From positions 1 to 63,050 of the forward strand of contig NW_024468294.1 of assembly GCF_002104995.1 (NCBI RefSeq): DNA of 63,050 bases, in the 5' to 3' direction. Shown here one piece after another: positions 12,703-23,793 of the stretch (its first letter is position 1; each line of letters begins with the position of its first letter). Position numbers and translations under genes: made by a program. The notes beneath the pieces were generated by a model. That model was not told the DNA's origin and did not search any database. It saw nothing but the letters and a program-made list of their open reading frames with translations. The stretch is from Linderina pennispora (Eukaryota > Kickxellomycota > Kickxellomycetes > Kickxellales > Kickxellaceae).

Positions 12703-13972
12703 TCACGCCTTGGGCGGCGGCATCTGTGGCTTATGCGTATGATGGGGATGATGAGAAGTGAGTGGTAGTACATTGGCGGTAGAGGGAGGGTTGTGGGCGG
12801 GAGCCACAGGCGCCTTTACATGCGGGCGCACAATATGCGCAGCAGAGGGTGTCGTGGGCATCGGCTGTGCCCGTGATACACCAGCACCGCCACCATTGAC
12901 AGCCGCTGGTAGCCTCTGGGGCAACGGCTCGCCTGTACTGGCAGGGGTGCTGCCTGCTGGTTGAGGCCCGAGGCAGTGGAACCTGCACGGGTGCTCGGCT
13001 CTGCTGCGGGTAATGTGGTCTGGGGGTCACACACGCTGTGCGTTGCGGTGTCTGCTGCGAGTGTTGCTGAGCAGGCGATGCGACACGTGGCGGCATGTGT
13101 GGCCGTGCGCTGGGGGCGGTGGTTGGGCCATGGCTGGCTCGTGATGGCGGTGGCGATGGCCCATTAGTGGCTGCCACTGTTGAACGACTGTACTGCTGGG
13201 GGCTACTAGCAGGAGCTGGCCGGCGCACCTGCTGATGCTGCTGAGAAGGGTAATGGCCGTTTACCGCAGACACCATAGGTCGGTGCTGTGGACGATTTGC
13301 CGGCGCACCATTGGGCATCGGGGGGCGATAGTGGACATTGCCGGTCTGCTGCTGCGGTTGCTGACCAGGAGGCCGGCGGATAACCTGCGGTCGCTGCTGC
13401 TGCTGCTGCTGCGGGTAGCCATTCCCTGGGCGCTGTGGCATGGGCGCACGGGCTGGGGCCGTGTGCCATTATTGGCTCCAGTAGGCATGGGCCGCTGCAT
13501 TGGGCGCTGGCCTTGAATCGGCGGCGATCCGTTGGCAACCGGTCGCATGATCGGGCGTCTGACAGGTGTACCCGCCATCTGGTGCTGGGGACGAGGAGCA
13601 GGCATCGGGGGCCGTGCATTGGGCAGCGGGCGCTGGCTGGCTGAACCAGGGGACATAGGTCTAGGTTGATGAACCATGCCTGGCCGGTATTGCTGCTGTT
13701 GCTGTTGGCCAGGTGCCATGGACCGCTGCTGCATGGGTAGTGGGCGGTGAGCACCGTTCGATGTAGGTCGTGAAGCGTGCTGCTGCTGGTGCTGTGGCTG
13801 CTGCTGTATAGAAGGCCGCTGCTGGGTCTGCACAGGGCGTGGAGGCGGACGATTTTGCTGCGGGGGCTGCGGTTGTCTCTGTGAAACACCCGTAGGTGAG
13901 TTTCTACTGCTGCCTGCTGTTCTAGGCGAGCTTGCAACATTGCTGGCCTTCGTATGGCTAGCCTGCTGTTGC

Positions 13973-14004
<32 letters not shown>

Positions 14005-16915
14005 GTTCTGTGCCATCGCTGCCATGTTCAGCGTGTGGTTATAGATGGCACTAGCAAGCCTCAATACCACCGCGGCATCAGGGACCGACGACCGAGGGTT
14101 TTTGGTCTTGGCAACCGCTGCCTGCTGCTTCTTGGGTGTGGGCTTGCCGCGGGGGATGCGGATAACACGCGCACGCTTGCGAACACCAGCGTTAGCAGAG
14201 TCGTCGTCGTTATCGGCCTTGGCACGCTTCGAGTTGTTTCGGTACAGCAGATACGGTGCCACAGCTTGCTGTTTACCAGTGCTCTTTGCTGCTGCTGCCG
14301 CACGCAGACGCAACAGCAGATTGGCCTTGGCTGTTCCCGTGAAGCCGAATGCCTCCATAGTCTGAGCTAGCCGGGCATTCAGGCTGCTTGTTGGCTGCTG
14401 CCCATTTTTGCGCATAGCACCGCGCGAGCCGCTGCTAGTGGCTCCGTCAGACTCGACCTCGTTGCTAGAGAGCTTGAGCGGCGTGGTCGACAATTTACGA
14501 AGCGCTGGCGGCGAGCTGGGCGGCGGCGGTGGCGAAGGCGGTGTCGAGCAGCAAATCATGTCGACGTCGCTGTCCTCTCCAGGAATCACCATGCTTATAT
14601 CCAGATCTAGGTCATCCGGGAAATGAGCGTCCATCGACGGCGACAGTGGTTTGCTGGTCAGCGGCGTTGCTGTCGAGTCTACCACGCTAGTAGTGCTGCT
14701 GCTGACGCTGCTAATCAGGGCGGGCGACGACTCTTAGAGTCTGCCGACTGCTCCACAGACGCGGCCAGTGCTGCTGCGGCAGCTGCAACCACCGCGCTGG
14801 TCGAGCGGGTGACACGTACGGCTGCTATACTCTGACCGGTGGTCGCTGGGGCAGCCGAGGACTTGCCTTGGTCCACTACAGAAGACACAGTAGCACTGCT
14901 TGCAGCAGTGGTCTTGGTGGCAGACTGCGGCGATTTTTCGGGGGTGTTGCCCACCTTTGTCATCAAAACCGACCCTGTGCCCGCAGTTGTCTCGTCATCA
15001 CCATTGCCGTCACCATCACCTTCATTGTCGTCGTCATCATCAGCGGCCATGGCTGCGTGCTCGTCTGGAGATTGCGAGCCCGATTTGGCCGACTGCTTCT
15101 GCTGTTGCTGCTGTTGCTGCTGCTGTTGATGCAAGAGCTGCTGCTGGAGCCGGTTCTGCTGCTCAGCCACCAGCGATGTGCCGAGCATAGGGCTTTCAGC
15201 ACTGAGCAGCTGCAAAAACGACTGCAGATGTCGGTCGTCCGAACCAAAAATCGCCTTGGCAGCACCAGCAAAACTGAAAGCGCCCGGCCGCGTGGCCAAC
15301 GACTGAATGATCGACGGGGATGGCGTGCCTCGCGCGGTGGCTCCAAAGGTGCTGGTGCGCGAAATGCTCTGTTGTGACGCCGAGTTGCCTGCAATCGCCG
15401 AATTAACCATGGTCTGGAACTCAATGCCAAGCCCGCTCTCGGCGATCTCGGCGCTGGTGGGCGCGCGTATTGACGGCGTTGCCGCCGACCCTGAGCCAGA
15501 CTGGGCACCGCCAGGCTGCTGCGATGCCAGCAGTACACTGGCGGGGTCGTTGAAGAAGGGCATGATCAGATGGCGGATGAACGACGTTGGCAAGGGTGCT
15601 GGGAAGTAGGCTTCAAGGTTGTCATTCAGGAACGGCCCGAGCCTGTGATTCAGCGAGCATGTGGCAGCCAGTGCGCGCGCCCGGGGCAGTGGAATCCATG
15701 TTCCATACAACTTGCTCTGCGGTCGCCGCCACTTGAACCGCCCGACTTCAAGGCTGAGCACAATACTGCGCTCTTGTTCAGATGCCACTCCGCCGGCCAG
15801 CAGCAGCGACGATGCATTCACATAGCCGTTCTCTACCAGCCGCAGTAGCCGGTGTCGCCGCACAATCCATTTGCCCTGGCAGTCGGCGGCTGGCTCCGTT
15901 GTGGTGAGCACGGTCATATATACAGGCACTGTCTCGACAATCGTCAGCACTATACGCGGCGACACAGGAACCTTGGTTGCGACCATGGCTGTGGGCGAGA
16001 TATCGGCAAACGGGTCGGGCAAGATGACCTTGCTCGACGACCCGGTTCCAGACGCCGAATCGTCCCCGCTGCCCTTACCGCCCTCGGCAGCATCCAGGCT
16101 CAGTGCCGCCTCGGTATCAATCATCGATTTGCTTACCGAAAGCAGCTCCGCGTCGTCTGGCTGGAAATCAACCGTGGTTGCAGTAGCAGCGGCTGGTTGT
16201 TGCTGCACGCTATTGTTGTCCTTTTTAATATCAGTGGGAAGCTCGGGGGCTGCTGCTGCCACAGCCGCAGCCGCAGCCGGGACGGCCTGCTGGCCGTCGC
16301 TGCATTTTTCGCCATCTGCTGTGACTGCCCGCGAATCCTGCTCCCTCGCCTCTCCAGCGGCTGGCCCTCCATTGGCCACGGAGCCCGTAGACAGTGCCAG
16401 CAGCTTCTGTGTCAGCTTTGAGGACAGCTCATCGTCGAGTGTGCCATTGGTGCCGTCGGCAGAATCTGCTCCACGCCATTGCTGGGCCCCGGTGTGTGTG
16501 CCAGAGGCATCTGCGTCAAAACCACCGGCCACAGAGAGGGCACGGCTGGCGCTGTCGATTTTGCTGCTGCTGTCTGATTGTGTGGGGTTAGAGTTTGTCC
16601 AGAGCTTGTCGAGCTCATTGACCGACATGAAGCTCTGCGTCCATAAGATCGTGGAAGCTGTTAAAGTCAAAGTCGTCGGTATCGTCGTCGTGGTTGGGTG
16701 CGGAATGCTGGTGCGACAGACCTGCTGCGTCATGCAAAGGCTCGGCCTTGATGACAACTGTTGCGGAAACGTCGTCTGAGGCTGAGCTGTGGGGCTCGAC
16801 CTTTACTGTTGTTGTGGAGTGTGCTTCGAGCGTCGCTGTGTCTATTGCGTGTTCCCGGCACAGATCGTGAAAGAGTCGGTGTTGTTGGGACACGACGTCA
16901 AGCATAGGATGCACA
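12703..16915 (-). CDS. APSES/KilA-N-type DNA-binding protein, putative transcription factor (frame broken)
   Basis: Translation starts at 16915 (MLDVVSQQH) after a CT-rich leader and runs to a TGA at 12703-12705, about 1,400 residues. Residues roughly 328-440 (about 15930-15600) form an APSES/KilA-N domain: a VPVYMTVLTT strand, then GYVNASSLLLAGG, a basic stretch with WRR, then YGTWIPLPRARALA and a Leu-rich end near LGPFLND. This fold binds DNA in fungal regulators such as Mbp1, Swi4 and Xbp1. No ankyrin repeats follow, so it is not a canonical Mbp1. The rest is low complexity with Gln, Ala, Ser and Pro tracts, an acidic region and a Lys/Arg patch around 14250-14100. Frame changes near 16630, 14731, 13441 and 12965 each continue similar composition in the next frame, and I treat them as sequence errors. 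Orthology and exact residues are uncertain. Confidence 0.8.
13964..14007 (-). repeat. CAG-type polyglutamine tract
   Basis: On the minus strand this is a near-perfect run of CAG/CAA codons inside the APSES gene, encoding about fifteen Gln with one Lys interruption. Such runs are length-variable in fungal regulators. Confidence 0.85.
15096..15146 (-). repeat. Second CAG/CAA glutamine tract
   Basis: A Gln-rich codon repeat in the same APSES gene, on the C-terminal side of the DNA-binding domain; it mixes CAG and CAA codons. Confidence 0.75.
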
Positions 16916-17354
16916 AAGGCGAGTGAGTAGAAAAGGTGAGTATGAAAACCCGACAGTCGAGAATAGAGCGCAAAGGGCAGTAGCAAATAGAGCAAGAAAA
17001 AAAAAAAAAGAGAACAGGCAGGCAAAAAAGAATCGGAGGCTATTGCTTGTTTCTTGCCTCTGCAAAGAAGGGCGTGCACACAGCAAGTAAACAAATAGGA
17101 GGATTTCGCACACGGGAATAAAAAAAGTTTGGGGAGGCGCGGGCGATGTAGAAAAAGTCAAACAGTTTGGATGGTATTTTGCGAGTGCAGAGGGAAAGGG
17201 GCGCGAAAAAAGGCTGCAGGCTTGTCGGTGTACCCACATCCTCCAAGTATGCGCAGACCCAAGCAGTGCCCCTCGCTCTCTGGAGCGTATACGTGGAGCG
17301 CGAGTGCGTGACGAAGGATCCAATGAAGTTACTCAGTCAATGCACACAGCTCAG

Positions 17355-19320
17355 CTACACATCGCTTTGTGGACGACAAAGGGCGGCGAAGCCTGCAAGG
17401 ATGTAAACAGCCGCCGCCCAATTCCTCAGCCCTTCAGCTTTTAATGACCCATGTCTTACCTGAAAGTCGGGCATATTCGTCGCTGTCGATTTGGCCTGGA
17501 CACTCGCTTTTGATGGTGGAGGTGGTGGCCGAGTCGCTGCTGTCCAGCATCGTCGCTGCTGTCGAGATCACTGGCGTCAGCATATCAGCAGCAACGCTGT
17601 CCTTGCCCACGATCGGCGACACGCCAAAGATGCTGTCGAGCGGGGGAGACATCAGGCCACGCGGCAGCAGTAATGGAGATGCCGACTGCAGCTCGCCAGC
17701 CCCGGACCCAGATCGGCTGGGCGAGTGGCCGAACTGGTGCATGTCGCTGGGATCATCGCCCAGCGTGCTGTCGTGACGCGGGCGGTGCGAGGGGGATGTG
17801 GCAGGCGGAGCGGCGTCAGATCGGGCGACGCCGAGGCGCGCGGCGTGGTGTGTGGGACAGGCGGCATCAGTGTGGAGTTTCCAAGGCCCAGCAGCCTAGA
17901 ACTCTGCCCACTACCGGTGCCCTGCATGGCCAACGCATGCGGGGAGAGAGGAGGCGATCTGCCTGAAGTATCCGAGTCTGAATCCTCATCGTCGTCGTCG
18001 TGGCTGGCACTCATTTCCCGGTCGCTCTGCGAGTATGCATCGCTGGCGTTGCCCCCCTCGTCCTCCTCGCCCGATGTATATGTGGGCCGCCACTTGCCCG
18101 CTCCAACGCGCGGCATGCCGCTATGGTCAGCCTTTGCACCTCGTCCTACATCATGGCTCGCAGATCGCCTGGCACGAAGTCCGCTTACGATTGGCCGCTC
18201 GTCTGCCAGGCGTGATCTGCGGCGTGGGTATGCCTGTGAAACTGCAGAGCGGACCGATTTGTAGCGCTTGCGTGCATAGGGGTTACTACTGCTGTCTGCA
18301 TCGTCGCCGCTATCGCTGGTGCTGTCGCCGCCGTCGCCGCTGTATGATGTTCGCCGGGGCCGCCCTGTGCTGGACCGGCTTATGGTTAACCGCGGGGCTG
18401 GCTCCGGACACGACTGCTTTGGCGGATTGTTGGTGTCTGCCACGCGCATGGCCGACGTGTCATCGGCGCTGACGGCCCTGCGATTCCGCCGCTTGGCAGC
18501 GGCCGCAGCCGCAAGCGCTGGCTCGACGGCTACGGCAGGGACCATGCACCGGGTCTTCTTTGCTGATTTGGATCGCCGCGATGCGCTCGGCGTGGCCTGC
18601 GTCGGAATGATGCCCTCCTGGACATGCCGCAGGAATTCGTCCTGCTCGGTGCCCGATGCCACATAGTAAAAGTATTTGCGTGTGTGCTTTTCGTGAGCCA
18701 CCCGGCCCAGAATTGGAGGTCGTGGCGGAACGTGTTCCAGAATCCTCTTAAAGTGCTGCGATATCCGCGATGAGACCGTCGCGTAGGGGGTTGCTCCACT
18801 ACAAATAGGCGATATGATATTAGCAATTGGCCTGTGGAAACCCAGAAAAAATTTTCCCTCCTCGCCGCGGGTGTCCAACGCGGTCGTCGGTCAAGGCAAG
18901 GCATTTTTGAGAAGGGGCAGGGGGTGTGGCAATCACGGAACATTGACAAAAAACCTGCAGGCACACAATTTCATGCACTGAATAATTTCAGTAAGCACCT
19001 GGAGCAGCACGAAAAAACCGGCCGCACTAGATACTCTACCCTAGCAGCGTGAACTCGTGTTTCATGATACATGTAGCCAGTTCCTTTGGCGAGCTGGGCT
19101 TGTTGTTGCGTGCCACCAGCGCCTTGAGAATGGCCACAAACACCTTATCCCGCGCATCGTCTGCATGTAACCGATCGATATCGTAATCGCGCGGCGCAAA
19201 GGTGTTCTCCGTCTGATCCTCATCTGACGACGACGACAGTGCTGATGTTGTTGACGAGGCTGCCAGTGCAACCCGCTTTATGTCCTCTATTACCGCCCGT
19301 AGCTCAGACGGCGAGATCAT
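17355..19320 (-). CDS. GDS1-type winged-helix domain protein, three exons
   Basis: Exons are 19320-19040, 18798-17460 and 17392-17355. The first intron starts GTAGAG and ends TTTGTAG; the second is 67 nt, GTAAGA to TTGCAG; phases agree. Across the first junction the protein reads SSPKELATCIMKHEFTLLGG then ATPYATVSSRISQHFKRIL, the fungal GDS1-like winged-helix domain, and ends that domain with HTRKYFYYV. Such domains are thought to bind DNA. Downstream is a long Ser/Arg/Asp-rich, likely disordered region. Near 17777 one base seems missing; the next frame continues as HDSTLGDDPSDMHQFG. The start at 19320 is the first in-frame ATG after a possible upstream splice acceptor at about 19403, so a further 5' exon is possible. 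It lies head-to-tail upstream of the APSES gene on the same strand, about 440 bases away, which may be coincidence. Confidence 0.75.
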
Positions 19321-21518
19321 GTCCTTTGGGCCTTCGTTGTGGGTTGGTTCTGTGCTGCCGAAGTCTTTGTCTATACGCGCTCCTTTGTTCCTTTCTGGTC
19401 TACACGCGCGACACGGAAAAAGGAAACAGATAATGTAAATAAGAAGGCGGAAAGAGGAGAGACAGAGTGACAAGAATTAAAAAAGAACAGATAGTAAAAA
19501 ATGGGGGAAGGGGAGAGGGAGGAAGCGAGAAAGCGAAATGGCGTCAAGTTAAACCTGCCTCTCTGAGCCAAAGGAAAGAGTGATCCAAAAAAAACCTGCA
19601 GTACTGCGACTGACTTCAAAAAAGAAATTGGAGGCCAGCGATGAGATAAAATCGCAGTGCATGAAGCAGAGGTGACCTGTGTTCCGAACATCAAGTGGTT
19701 CACATGGGCAGGCAAAGTGCAGCGCGTTTAATTGATGCTATCATTGCGCTCTCCCTGATGAGATCAAGATAACCCCCGTCTGTGGTACATGCAAGGGCGG
19801 GAACCAAGAGACCTTGTCGCCAGACTGCCCACCCAGCCAGATCCTGGTCTGCAGTTTTTTTGCGCAGCCAATCGGTCCCGATATATGCCAGGTTGGCCCA
19901 CTGTTTATCAGAGTGAGACCGGCCCATCAGATCTACTGAGCGCCAGGCGCATACACAGGTGGGACGCGTTGAACGTATGCGCGGTCAACCGCACACTATA
20001 TCCCTGGGCGTCCCCTCCTCTTTTGTCCAAATCGAGACATTGCTTGGCTCCGGGTGGCTTCCGGCAGGCTAAGCGGCAGCGCGGCAGGGGAGCGGTCTGA
20101 GTGACTTCCTTTTTGCTGCTGCATACCCATTTCTGTGGGGGAGAAGCGAGGTGGGGGAGAGGATTGGCTGTGACAATGCGTGGGGGGAACACAGGATGTA
20201 AATGGTGGATATCGGCAGGAACCGCGGGCCCGCAGAATCCCTCTCGGAGAGCCGCCCGATCCGTAGCCTAGATCTGTATCGCTTACCTTTGGTAGCCGGC
20301 GATCACACAGGCGCGCAGGGAATAAATTGTTTACAATAGAGGTTGCTCTGGAAATACAGGTGATAGCAAAGAGAACAAAATAGTGTCCAAGAGTGATCGG
20401 GAAGAGAAGGAAAAGAAGTCTACTTCAGGCGCTGTTGAGCTTGAACTGTGACAGTTGCAGGGAAAAAATTTTTGGGGGTGGGGAGAGGAACGAGTCACTT
20501 TTTGTAGAGATCTTTAAACCCGCCTTTTCCCTTCCCCTGAGGCTTCTCCTCTCGCCGCCACCCGCCGACTTGTTTCCACTACCTGGTCCATCCGATCATG
20601 CTCCTTACATACCCCATGTCGTGCTGGTCAAGTGGGGTGGTTGCCGTGAGCATGGCCCCTCCAGCTTACCGTCATTTTCTTAGCTAATGGGCACCGCTGA
20701 CATTCTGCATGACCCCCGGCCATCATCTGGCCAATCGCTGAAGCCATATTCCTGGATGCCGCCTGCTTGGCCATGACTGCTTTTTTTTTCGCTTGTGTGC
20801 GCAAGAGTTGCTAGGACCTGGCCAAGCCGGCAGAGAAAGCGGGCGCGTGGTCGAGGCAACCGGCGCGGCTATCCCGGCTCTCGGTGGTAGCAGAAGAGAC
20901 ACCGCAACACGCATACTCTACACCATTGATCGCCGGCCGCTGTGCAAGGTACTCTGGCGCTATCGCAAAGGCCGGAAAAACGATTGGGAGAATTTCTGTC
21001 GGGAAAAGGCGGAACTGGTTGCAAAAGGTGGCCCAAGCTCACTCTTGCCTGCACTGAGGTATTTTTTCACACCAGATGATGCAAATCGCTTAAACTGCCG
21101 CTCCCACATCTCCTCCTACACTCGCCGCTGCGGTCGGTTTCTCCGCCCGGAGTGCTCCATTGTACTCGCCTGACCACTGGTCGGCTCCGCACATCTTATG
21201 CAAAAGCGGCCTACAGGCGGTGTGTCAGCGATGCTCTATACATTTGCTGGGCTGGCAATGCCAGCTGACATATTTTCTACGTCCATGTGCGATTACCGTC
21301 ACTATTCGCTCCCTCGGCTACGATACCTGTGTAGACTGAGACTACGGCTCTCCGCAGCCGCTGTGGTTCATGGGTGTTGTTTGTAAGGTGGAACCGCAGT
21401 ATCGGCTGTACCACACTACTGGCCAACAGCCTGCCTATCAGCAACCAGGTTCAAGATACAGTAGATACATGCTTGCATATACTGCCCCAGGTTTATTGAT
21501 ACTCCTAACAAAAAGACG
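19321..21518. other. Intergenic region, no gene confirmed
   Basis: This may include a 5' exon or leader of the GDS1-type gene (a CT-rich tract lies on the minus strand near 19420-19560). A plus-strand frame at 20793-21173 is open for 126 codons but has no recognisable domain and no convincing promoter. Confidence 0.45.
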
Positions 21519-21806
21519 TTACTTTTGGAGTGCTGGCAGATTCACACCAACAAATGCCATGATCGACTGAATCACATTGTAGCGGCTGACAACGACCTTT
21601 GCAAACTGCTCGGGCGTTGTGTCGTTGAGGTCCTTGATAGCAATATCAATGTCCCGCTCGACGACATGCAAAAGGGCATTGGCAATATGCTGGACGCTGG
21701 CTTCGTTGAATAGCGTGTCCAGAGCAGCGTCTGTTGAGCACCCCTGATGTGCGCTGGCGGTGGAGCTGGCAGCAACCAGAATCGATATATACCTGATAAG
21801 CTTCAT
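21519..21806 (-). CDS. Small secreted protein, copy 1 of a related pair
   Basis: The frame beginning at 21806 (MKLIRYISILV) gives 95 residues with a signal peptide ending ASSTASA-H. The mature part begins HQGCSTDAALDTLF, is helical in character, has one Cys, and ends near the motif VVVSRYNVIQS. It resembles its neighbour at 22053-22331 in length, in an AH-x-x-C start, in the A-L-D-x-L helix and in the [VI][VI]SRY segment followed by a hydrophobic helix and a Leu-Pro. An in-frame ATG exists at 21950 but would bury the signal peptide. A TATA-like element on the minus strand near 22011-22020 is about 200 bases upstream, so the leader is long or spliced. No known family is recognised. Confidence 0.7.
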   Translation of the reverse strand: MKLIRYISILVAASSTASAHQGCSTDAALDTLFNEASVQHIANALLHVVERDIDIAIKDLNDTTPEQFAKVVVSRYNVIQSIMAFVGVNLPALQK

Positions 21807-22052
21807 AGTTTGAGTAGAAATGGAGGCACAGGACATGGAATTGGGAGGAGGGTTCAGCTGGTGCTCGCAAGCTCTAGTCAATAGACTGAAGTCTGCTTTT
21901 GCAAATGCACGGCGCAGATACATACTGGTGTGTGCAATCGCGGTCGGCATATGGTGGCACTCTTATTGACGACTGCTGCCATATGATTGCCATGTCCAAG
22001 CCATGTAGCTCATATATTTATGACAAGCCAAAGAATTGACTAGCACAGGAAG

Positions 22053-22331
22053 TTAGATTGGTGGAAGTTGGGAAGCAAGGAACCACGGCAGCGTCGTCCT
22101 GAGCAGCCTGTACCTAGAGATGATATCCGCAGCAACCGCCTCGGCAGGCACCTTAGCCACGTCCACCTGCCATTTGGCGGCGCCCGTCTCCAGCGACTTT
22201 AGGAACTGGGCAGCCATGATGTCGGTAGTGTTGTTGTTGATCAGTCTGTCGAGGGCCTCGTCAACAGTGCACGAGTAGTGCGCGTACGCGGAGGCGAGCA
22301 GGGTAGAGGTGAAGGCGACTGATAGCTTCAT
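22053..22331 (-). CDS. Small secreted protein, copy 2 of a related pair
   Basis: The ATG at 22331 opens a 92-residue product with a clear signal peptide (MKLSVAFTSTLLASAYA) and a mature start HYSCTVDEALDRLI. It shares with copy 1 the position of the single Cys, the ALD-x-L helix, a central acidic region and the AADIISRYRLLR segment before a Trp-containing hydrophobic helix. The pair probably arose by an old tandem duplication followed by strong divergence. Function is unknown; the size and secretion signal suit a surface or effector-like protein, but this is only inference. Confidence 0.72.
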   Translation of the reverse strand: MKLSVAFTSTLLASAYAHYSCTVDEALDRLINNNTTDIMAAQFLKSLETGAAKWQVDVAKVPAEAVAADIISRYRLLRTTLPWFLASQLPPI

Positions 22332-22908
22332 TGCCGGCACTCGTTCAATCGGTAGTATCTAGAAGGGTTAGAAATATAGTGAAGAAAACGAAGGGTGCAA
22401 AAAAAGGAGGATATAGCATGTGTACATGGCAAGACTTGTCATGCAATGGCGGTCGTCAATCAGCCTTCTAGAGAAATGGCGGTTATGCAGGCCCATGTAT
22501 GCTACTGGCTTCTGATAGAAGTGATGGTGCAATAGACATGTAGGAGGCGGTTTTGAGCTCATTTCTGTGGACACTGCTACCAATGATAACAAGGAAGACG
22601 GTGGGCTGGCAGAAAAAGACCTGAGATACGGATTAGACCGTATGTGCGCATTTGTAAGCAAATGGCTGATCCACACAGGTAGTACCACCCAGCAGCATAT
22701 CCATTTATCCTCTCCCCAAACACACAATAGCATCAAATGCCAGAAGCCCAGATTTTATAAACAAAGGAGCTGGCCACCGCCGGAGTTCCTTAATTTTCCA
22801 GCGCACCCAAGTAGAACCACGGCTGCATCTTTTCTCCACTGTATAAACTTTATTCGGCTCTTGTTTTTCCTGATACACTTTTTTCTTTCTTTCTTTTTTA
22901 TTTTAATA

Positions 22909-23784
22909 ATGGACGTTGTTCGGCACCGGCTCAAGCAATGGATACGTGCACTGCCCGGCAAGCCTGGGCACCGTGGGCTCTGGCTCCCAAAGACACCTAG
23001 CAATTACATAAAGCGCATGGCCGGGATGCAGCGCTACAGCGGCGACATAGCCCCACCACCGCCAGTGCTGACCTGGTCGGTTTTCTCCGGCGTAACCTCG
23101 TTCCTGGGCATGGCCACAATCGCCATGATCCAGAAATACGGCGCCGCAATCAAAAACCACGATCTGCCGTTCGCCATTGCGCCATTTGGGGCCACCGCTG
23201 TGCTTGTGTTTGGTGTGCCGGCCGCACCGCTGGCCCAGCCGCGCAATGTGCTGGTCGGCCACGTCCTGTCGGCATTGGTGGGGATTTTCGTGCATGAAAT
23301 CTTCAAGCATGTCGACGACAGCTTGATGTGGCTGCCCGGTGCGCTGGCCGTGGGCATAGCGATCGGGCTCATGGGGCTGGTGAACTGCTACCATCCGCCG
23401 GCCGGTGCCACGGCGTTCCTGGCCGGCATGGCGTCGCCAGAGGTGAAGCGGGTTGGGTGGTGGTATCCGCTGTATCCGGTGCTGCCGGTGGCACTGATCA
23501 TGGTTGTGGTGTCGGTGATTCTGAACAACCTGTGCCGCGTGTTCCCCGTGTACTGGCTGACGCCGGCCAAGATGCCCGCAGAGGAGCCCGCGTCAGCCAG
23601 CGGCGAGGCAAAGCTGGCCGGAGCCCGGGCGGAATCTGCAACCACCAGCGAGTCTAGCAGCGAGCACGACGTGGAGCGCAGCGTAACGGAGCAGGCCGAG
23701 AACGAGCAGACAGCTGAAATGGCGTGGCTGCGGGAGCGTGTGCGGGAACTAGAGCATGAGGTTGCTAGACTCAGTCGCAAATAA
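22909..23784 (+). CDS. HPP-family integral membrane protein with C-terminal coiled coil
   Basis: The ATG at 22909 follows a T-rich leader and TATA-like TTATAAA at about 22755. The 291-residue product has about five membrane segments: near residues 47-68, 82-105, 111-133, 142-165 and 187-210. Hallmarks of the HPP family are seen: APFGATAVLVFG, PLAQPRNVLVGH and the name-giving motif in NCYHPPAGATAFL, followed by WWYPLYPVLP. Plant plastid members of this family transport nitrite; the fungal role is not established. After the last membrane segment there is an acidic Ser/Glu-rich tail and a terminal heptad segment (WLRERVRELEHEVARL) that should form a coiled coil, which suggests oligomer formation or a partner. 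Its stop codon is only nine bases from that of the convergent RNase H gene. Confidence 0.9.
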   Translation: MDVVRHRLKQWIRALPGKPGHRGLWLPKTPSNYIKRMAGMQRYSGDIAPPPPVLTWSVFSGVTSFLGMATIAMIQKYGAAIKNHDLPFAIAPFGATAVLVFGVPAAPLAQPRNVLVGHVLSALVGIFVHEIFKHVDDSLMWLPGALAVGIAIGLMGLVNCYHPPAGATAFLAGMASPEVKRVGWWYPLYPVLPVALIMVVVSVILNNLCRVFPVYWLTPAKMPAEEPASASGEAKLAGARAESATTSESSSEHDVERSVTEQAENEQTAEMAWLRERVRELEHEVARLSRK

Positions 23785-23793
23785 AAAGTATTT

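Noticed and set aside
13964-15146. Tandem repeats as a possible CRISPR or mobile element
   Set aside because: They are in-frame CAG/CAA codon runs in a eukaryotic protein gene, with no spacers.
14715-16757. APSES open frame as a complete gene by itself
   Set aside because: Both ends run into similar-composition sequence in neighbouring frames, and a better ATG with a leader exists at 16915.
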